Positions 53,901 to 62,900 of a stretch of DNA of 64,000 bases are shown here, piece after piece. The stretch spans positions 85,576,515-85,640,514 of the forward strand of contig NC_134456.1 in NCBI RefSeq assembly GCF_047948215.1. The letters run 5' to 3'. Source of the stretch: Lycorma delicatula. Its lineage: Eukaryota > Arthropoda > Insecta > Hemiptera > Fulgoridae. The position numbers and the translations under genes were made by a program. The first letter of the stretch is position 1; each line of letters opens with the position of its first letter. The notes under the pieces were generated by a model, which ran no database searches, was not told the origin of the DNA, and saw only the letters and a program-made list of their open reading frames with translations.

Positions 53901-56900
53901 GAAATTTAAACACACTGAAAAATGAGACTTTCTTATCGAACATATTGTTCTAAACATTCAAAAATTGTTGGCCCCAACTTCCAAAACATTTGGTTTCAAC
54001 AAAGTGGTGTCCCACCATCATTTTGGGCTTCTGGTACATGAATTTTTCCTGGAAGGTGGATTTGGCTGAAGGGGTCAAATAGAATGGTCATTGAAATCAC
54101 CCGACTTATCATCATTGGATTACTTTCTATGGGCTGCTTAAAAAGTATTGTTTATCATAATAAGCCCCAAGATATCAATGATTTACAAAATAGAATTTGA
54201 GAATTGAAACAAAATATCACTAGGGAATCACTGAATAATGCAGTCTCATTCTTCTACAACCAACTATCATACTATCAAATAACAGATGGAGGACATTTTG
54301 AACATTTATTAAAATGAAATTAAGTAAATAAGCAAATGTTATACATAATAGATTTTTTTTTTAAATAAATTTATTTGATAATATTCATTTAATCAAATTT
54401 TTATAAATTTATTTATTTGCGATAACAGTTCCATAAATTATCAATGAAATTTTTTTCAAAATCCAGAATTTATTACACCACCATTTTGGGAACATTCATC
54501 GCACCAACCTTTTATTTACACCTTTTTTCTTGTCTTAATAATAATAATAATAAGGGTTCTGCCCAAAGGTAGGTTCTCACATGGCCGCCCTCCATTCTGC
54601 TCGATTCTGTGCCATCCATTTCATTTTATAGTAACTTCATTCCCTTTTTATATTGTCTATCATTTTCATTCGTCTCCGACCTCTTACTTTCCTCCCAGTT
54701 ACAAATCCTTCCATTGCTGTCACCAACAGACAGTTACGTCTCAGCCAGTGTCCTAACCAACTGCATTTTCTTCTTTTTATTATTTCAATAATCACCCTCT
54801 CTTCTCCTACTCTATGAAGCACCTCCTCATTCCAAACTCTCTCCGTCCAGCTGATCTTGTCAATTCTCCTCCAAACCCACATTTCAAAGGCCTCCAATCT
54901 TCTCTCCTCTCCTTTCCTAATAGTCCATGTTTCTGCCTCATAAAGGTTTCTTACCTTTACACAACAAAGCTGTGTTGTTTGTATTAAGCACTGGATTTAG
55001 AGATGAATTAATTTTGTTGTCTTATTGCTGTCTTAAGTTTGCTAACAGTGCAGTGTCATAATACCTCAAAATTGTGTAAATGATGTGGATGCTTTTCCTT
55101 ATATATGTGGTGAGTTTACCGTAAAATAAAATAGAAAAAACATTACACCTTTAATTAAAAAAGCATAACATTTATACTTTCAGTGTAAAATTGGTGATCA
55201 GGATAAGATGTGGGCTCCTCATATAGTATGCACTAACTGTTCTGTATATTTAAAAGAATGGCTGAAAGGTACATGGAAGGTGTACCTGTGGTATGGCGTG
55301 AACCAAAGGATCATGTAAACGACTGTTACTTTTGTTTAACAAGTGTGTCTGAAATTTCTAAAAAATCTAAATATGCTGTAAAATATTCTTCATTGCAATC
55401 TTCAATCAGGCCTATACTTCACAGTGAAAGTATTCCAGTACCTGAGCCACCTGTGTATGTATGTTCCAAAAGGAGTGATGAAGAATCAAACAGAACTGAA
55501 GAAGACAACAATGATTATGATTTTGAATTATCTTCCAATAAACCACATCTTATATCACAAGGTGAATTAAATGACTGGGTTAGGGATTTAAATTTATCAA
55601 AAAATTGAACTGTTAGGATCAACAGTGCAAGGTTGGAATTTACTTTAAAAAAATAAAAAAAATTTGGGCTTTCAAAGTCGATAAAAAGAACTTTCTGAGT
55701 ACTTTGCTGATGAAAATAATTTGGTTTATTGTACAAATATTGTTGAGCTTATGTTGCACTTAGGACAAGTTCATAAACCTGAGGACTGGCACCTTTTCAC
55801 AGATTCGTCCAAGTATAGTTTAAAAATGGTAACACTACTACAAAATGGTAACAAACATCCTTCGATACCAATCACTTATGGTATTAATTTGAAAGAGACA
55901 TATGATGTGATGAAAGACATTCTTGAAAAAATAAATTATAAAAAACATAGCTGGAACATATGTAGTAATTTGAAAGTTATAGTTATTTTGTTAGGTATGC
56001 AGTTAGGCTAGACTAAGTACATGTGTTTTCTTTGCGAATGAGACAGCCAAGCTAGGGATAAATGTTATGTTACCAAAGAGTGAAATAAACAAGACAACCT
56101 AACTCCAAATGGGAAAAATATTATTCATGAGCCCTTAGTTGAACTCAAAAAAAATATTTTTACCCTGTTTCCATATCAAGCTAGGTCTAATGAAAAATTT
56201 TGTAAAAGCAATGAAGAAGAATAGTCCTGGATTTTTATACATCAGACAGAAATTTACGAATGTAAGAGAAGGAAAAATTAAAGAAGGAATTATTGTTGGT
56301 CCTCAAATAAGAGATTTGGTCAAAGATGATGTATTTAACTCAATACATTTAAAGACATTTAAATAAATAAATTTTGAAAATAATATATTCAATTAAATAA
56401 TGTAGAAAATACAGCTTGGGCTTCATTTAAAGACATTTACAAAAACTTTCTTGGCAAACAAAAATCCGACAATTACCATGATATTGTTAATCAACTTCTT
56501 ACTTCATACAGAGCTATGGGATGTAATATGTCTTGGAAAATACATTTCCTCCACTCACATCCAGTTTTTTCCCGGACAACCTCGGAGATTTAAGTGACGA
56601 ACACCGTGAATATTTCCATCAACACATTTCAATGATGAAAAGCCACTCACTATAAAGGGAAATCGAATACTAATATGCTAGCCGATTACTGTTGGACATT
56701 AATTCGGGATGTGCCTGAGGCTATTTATAAAAGAAAAGCATCAGTGAAATCATTCTAACACAGGTATGGCCAAAATTATAAATTTTACAGATTTTAACTA
56801 TATTTTACCTTAATTTTTTTTTGAAGCGTAATTTGTTTAAAACTAAGGATAATAGAAAAATTGTAATTATAGATCTGTAATGTATGCAAAAAAACAATTC

Positions 56901-59900
56901 AAGAAATGGTATCGCACTTAGAGAAACATTAAACAATTTTTTTTTGTCTATTAATGTTATCAAACGACAACTGAATGTCCAAAATGGCTGAAATTTTAGT
57001 GAGTACCTTTCAACGTATGTGTGAATACATTCCCTAACTTTTGTTGACGAATGCTGGCATCTTCATGTTGGGGCTCAAAACTTTTCAGACAACCCTGGTA
57101 AATATACATACCTATAAAAAATATACATACCTATAAGCCAATGCGGACTTTCTGGTACACCACAAAGAGCACAAATTGCTATTACAGGAAATACAACATT
57201 TATCAATGCTATTGTTCTCCAGTGTACAAAACTGCCAAATATAAACTGTACAAATACACCTAAGATTACAACCATTGATGCAGTGGCAGATAACATTCCT
57301 CGAAGTTGAGGTGTTGTAATTTCAGCAACATAAGTTAAAACCTAAAAATTACAAACTGTTATAGTTATGATACTGAATACAAACACTTATTAGTCTGTCT
57401 TTATATATGTTATATCAATAAAAAATGTATTACAATCCTTTGTTATATTTCACCAATTTAGTCAGAATATCAGAGTATTTTAAATTTTGAAAAAGAATAT
57501 CTTAACAAACCATTAATTGATAATTTCCTTCATTCAAATTGTTTTTCTTATAAGATTACATAAATCAGAATTATGATTTTCCTTTTCAAAATTTCTATAA
57601 GTTTTTTTTTCAACTTATTATATTTCAGTGAAATTTCTTAATAAATATTTAGAAATAAAAATAGACTTTTCTATTTCGGTTCACATGTATTGTTAATTTT
57701 TAATTCTTGTGGGATCTGACTATTAGCCTGCGCATTTTTTTCGGTACGATCCAGTAAATTATTCAGAAAAGAAAAAGATACTAAATATTTGAAAAACTAC
57801 TTAATTTGAGTCTAATTAAATCTGTTGAAATTTTGTAACAAAAATATATTATTTTTAATTTTTACAAAATAAACAATATATTTTCTTCAATTTGCAAGTT
57901 ATTTTTTATATAGATAAATTTGTAAACGTTATTTACAACGGTCATGAAATTCAAAGTTATTGTCCTATTTACAACAGTGTTGAAATTCTAAGTCATTTAT
58001 TTTTTTAGAGTTGCTCTACTGTTGTTAATCAATTAATATCTAACTTTCATTGAGAATGGATTCCACTGGAGCTATCTAAAAGTTTTAATGAACAATCTGT
58101 AGCATTCATTCTGTCAAACAGTTATATTTTCAAATATATCTACTTAATATTAATAAAGTATGAAAATTCTGAAATAACCTTTCAACCGTTAAACTTAGAA
58201 CAATAACATAAAATTTAGCAAATGCCTACTTCAAAACATTCAAAAAATTTTTTATAAAACCACTTCCCCTCCAACCGCTAATGAGGAGCAACTCAATAAT
58301 ATTAAATGGCAAGGGTAGGGTTGTGACAGATAAGTTAAAAGCAACTGGAAAACAACAATTTGAAGATTTAAGTCTTCAGGATATAACAAACCTAACCAAC
58401 AGGAGCATTTGGTAATCTTTTAAAATGTTTTATGGTTGGGACAGTTAATTAAGAGGTTCTGTAGAGCGCTTTTAAAACTAGCTGTGAAAAAAATGGCCTC
58501 TATTTTGGTAAGTATTGTAGTTGAAGTTTATTTAAGTCAAAATTGTTGTTTTTCAATGTCCTTTAAAATTAACTCATTTTCAATTTAAAATTTTAAGTTG
58601 TTCCCTGTGAGAGCAGTTGGGTACTTGAGGTGTCGGTTTGATTTCAAAAATACATTATTTCAATACAGAAGCATTTACTAAACTATGCTTAAATTTCTAT
58701 GTTTCTATGCTTAACTCCTAAAATTTGCATAAGGATTCCCATCCTTTACCAATACTTTATGTAAATGTTTATAAGTTTGTTCTGATATGTTTTATAAATG
58801 TTATTTAATACATGAAAGTCACTGTAGGATGATGATAAAAAATAAACATGAAGTTTTCTAATTTTCAATTATTATGAAATGTTAACTTTAAAAAAAATTA
58901 GTATCTATAACAAATTTACATGAATATTAAATTAGTTCACTGATTAAATTTAAATTCGTTCAATTGTGAAAATTACAAACTTGGTTAAAATTTTATAAAA
59001 AATTATTTTTTAAGCCATTAAATTTAAGATAAAACAATTTCAGGCCTAAGTTATTTGTGGAATATCTCATATATCAATATATTCAATTGTAGGGTATGAA
59101 ATGTAGTAAAGTGCCAATGAAAAAAGTCATTTTTAATATACTTATTCCTGTAGATTATCAGTTTTAAATAATGTTAAATGCAATTTCACTCTACACTGTT
59201 GATGTTTGTTAATGGCTAATAACCATAAAAATACATTCGGTCTTATTATAGGTAAGTTGAAATTATTCAATAATTACAATGTGCAGTTTTTAATGATATT
59301 TGTCCTGAAGTTAACTTCTAATGTTAAATGTTAAAATCTGATCTCTGTAGAAGATCTGTAGCATTCCAACCTTTATCTTGAAGGTCCTGTGTTTGAATCC
59401 CGTTTAAGCATGGCATTTTTCATATGATATAAAATTTACCTTGTATAAGCTTTAAGCTTATGTAATGAATAATTCATCAATTAAGCAAAATAATAAATAA
59501 ATTAAAAAAAAATTATTTAAGAATACTGATCTGATAGATTTTAAATTTAAAAAAAAGTAACACAAAGATGTATACACTCATTTGTCTATAGTCTGGAAGG
59601 GAAATATACTTATGTTATTGGAGCAACTCTAATAATACACCAAACATTTTTCCTGAATTTAGTCTAATGCCCATCATGATAGTCATCTTTCTTTATTTCT
59701 AGGAAGACCAATTTTGTAATTTTTTGATGTAAGCCCCTTAACTCATATGTTTAAAACTTATATGATCTTTCAAAACTGTAAATACAGGTTACAGCACATT
59801 AGATTACGCTTCTGATGAAAAACTTTAAATTTTATTAATTTATTCTGTGTCTTCTTAACATTTTATTCTAGCGAACAATTAGGAAAATAAAATACAAAGC

Positions 59901-62900
59901 ATAATGTTACGCAAAATCAGACTGGAAGCTAATTTTTTGTAGAAAAAAACCTAATAAAATACAACTACACTCCGTTTATAAAACTATACTCTTAACTTTG
60001 TCAGATTCCTTCCAGCAAAAGATGATTTAATGCAACATAAGAGTAATCATATTTTTTGTAAGATGTACATTTTATGATAGAATGCTCAATTACATATCTA
60101 CGTTCATTTGCAATATAAAACAGTGAAAATTATGTTTTACTCATTGATAAAAAAGACTTCTTAGTAAAATTAAAGAAAAAAAATACAAAAATTTTAAGCT
60201 GGTACCTAAATGACATTCTTACAGGAGCTTCGAGGACGCCTCCACTGAACCCAGTAAGAGCAACAGCAGCATACAGCATTCCAACTGATGTCGCATAGTG
60301 ATATATTAACCAAGCAAACATAAATGGAATGTTTATTGCCATCATACTCGGTTTTCGACCAAAAGGTTGTGTTAAAATTCCTGATAGTATACAACCAAGA
60401 GGTACACAAATTAGGTTGATGCTACCTGTTTTTACAAACAAAAGAAAAAATTATATAAGTTACACATCTTTCTTTAAAATATTATTAAATTAAAGGAATA
60501 AACATCTTTAATTTTAAGCATTTCATCCTCTGAAGTAATACTTAACAGTGGTCCTGGAGGTTAAAAAAAAGCAGGTAAAGTAAAGAGCAGTTTAAATAAC
60601 ATTAAAGGTGAAATACAAGAAAAACTGGAAAAAAAACTTACAAATGATGATCAAACTTATTAAGACCATTAATCTAAGTCATGCGTTCTTCTTAATGTAC
60701 TTTGTTAAATAATTATTAAAATCAGTCATGACTATTTAACCACCAGTATACAGATGGGGAGGCCTGACAAACCAGTAATGAAATTTTTTGTTTTTGTTGA
60801 ATGAAGTTTGATGGTAGAAGACTATCGTTTACGCAACTTTGCAGACTAGAATATTTGGCTATTGAATACCAGTTCAAAAAATTTACTGTATTATTGCTGA
60901 CACATATCTAAAAATCATTCAGGTTTGTCAGACCAAGTTAGATACATCTTCTGTATCCCCATATAGCATTTCTTGATATTTTAATCAAACATATCAACAA
61001 TATTCCTCATTCAAGGATATCTCATTAATTAAGCATTTTGTAACAACAGATTGAATTAAACTTATTTCAAAACATTTTTTAAATTTTGCAACCATCTTAA
61101 GTAATTAAGATGCTATTTTCTTACTGTTGTCAGCTGATGATACTGCTGGAAGTTTTTTTTACTAAATAGAGCATACACCCTACTACAAATGTGTATTAAG
61201 GATGTGGTTGAAAAGTGTGTGCGATTTGAATTGTATCTGTTCATTTTATTTATAGTTAAGTGTTTTTTGTATGTTCATAATGTTCAAGTGGTATAGATGA
61301 ACTCCTTTTTTGTTTATGTTCAGAAAGCCCATAATTTGAAATGGTTTTCTGATATTAAATTTCTACACAAGGAAGAAAAAGAAGGATCTTAAGAATTTTG
61401 AAAGCTTTATCAGACAACCTAATTGTGTAATTTTTCCCATTTCGAAAAGGGAAAACAGGTAATTAGTAATGTGAATAATGAACATGAATAGTATACTCTT
61501 TTTTTTGAACCAGATCTATAAGAAATACAAATCTCTGAAAAATATATTAGTAAAAATAAAGCATCATCTGGACCTGCTTACTTTTTAGTCATATAATTAT
61601 TTATCATCAAATTATGGATAGTCAAGGTATTTTGATAAATACTTGCAACTTTTCAGTTTTTTAGTACTTGCAATAAATGATTTAATTTTGGAATCTGCTT
61701 CTTTTAATCATAATTCTGTTAGAAAAATAATCTCAAATTCCCTAACCCTATTATTTTCTCATTTGTTTAGATTCAAACTACAGGCCACATTTTAATCACT
61801 TCAAAAAAGACCATATTTGATTTTGTATTCTATACTGCAAGTCATTAATTATGTAAATATCAATTTGTATAGGTTTTGATGCAATCCAAAAATTATGGAA
61901 AACTGATATGTCTAAACATGAAATAAAATTTGTTCCAACATATAGTTTTTAATTCTACATAATGTTTCTTTTCTGTTAAATGGGTAAACTACATATTATT
62001 TGAGTCGACCTAAAAGCATCATCTTCTGTTAAAATTAAAATAAAAAATAATTCAAACTCAAATTTTAATTAACCAATTTAATAAAAATATCCCTACACAT
62101 TGCTAATTTTAACTAATAATGAATGTTATGAGAGAGCTATTTTTATCTCAGGAGAAAAAATTTTGCTAATGAATAAAAAGAAATGTTAAAAGGTATATGA
62201 ATGCAGCTTAGCCACTATCAATGAAAACAATCAAACATCAGAAATAGAGTAAAGGATTTTGAAATATTTTGTTTAATTTGTTTTATTTATTTCCACAAAC
62301 TAGATTGGTGCTGTCAGAACTGGTTAGCAATATATTTGTTTGTATCTTACACATGATAAAGTTTTGGATTTTGGATAAGTGTACAGGAGTGAGTTAAGAC
62401 TGAGCTTTTTTTTATTTCATAATTATTATTATTTAGTATAGCTAAAAATATAAAGAATTAAAATTAAAGAGAATTCTGAAAATTTATGTCTTGATTCATT
62501 TTTATAAATATTAATATTTAACCAAGAAAAGTGTATCTGAATTGAATATAGTTTCATCTGCTGAGTTAAAAATTTATTTTGAAGTGCCAGTTAAACATTG
62601 AAACTGTTTCAATTGCTTAACCTTTTGATATTCAAAGTGGCATTGAGCTTCCATTAAGAATACACCAGGAGGGGGTTCAACAATTTTAAACACCAATACA
62701 ATTATATTAAACCTTTTTTATATTTAAATCTTTTTTCTTAACCAGTAGGGCTTACTGGAATAATACAATGAACAATATGAAAAAAAAAAACCATTAGTAA
62801 CAAACATAAAATCTAAAAAAAAAAAAAATTAAGATAGAACTTACTAAACCATGAAATCTGTTCTCTTGTTAATGTAAGTTGATATGGATCAAAACTTAGA

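Larger units (their letters stand above)
60426..62844. other. intron, mostly unassigned
   Basis: It contains a SINE 3' fragment (60521-60575) and the second copy of the 45574 repeat (61197-61310). Nothing else was recognised. Confidence 0.5.
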
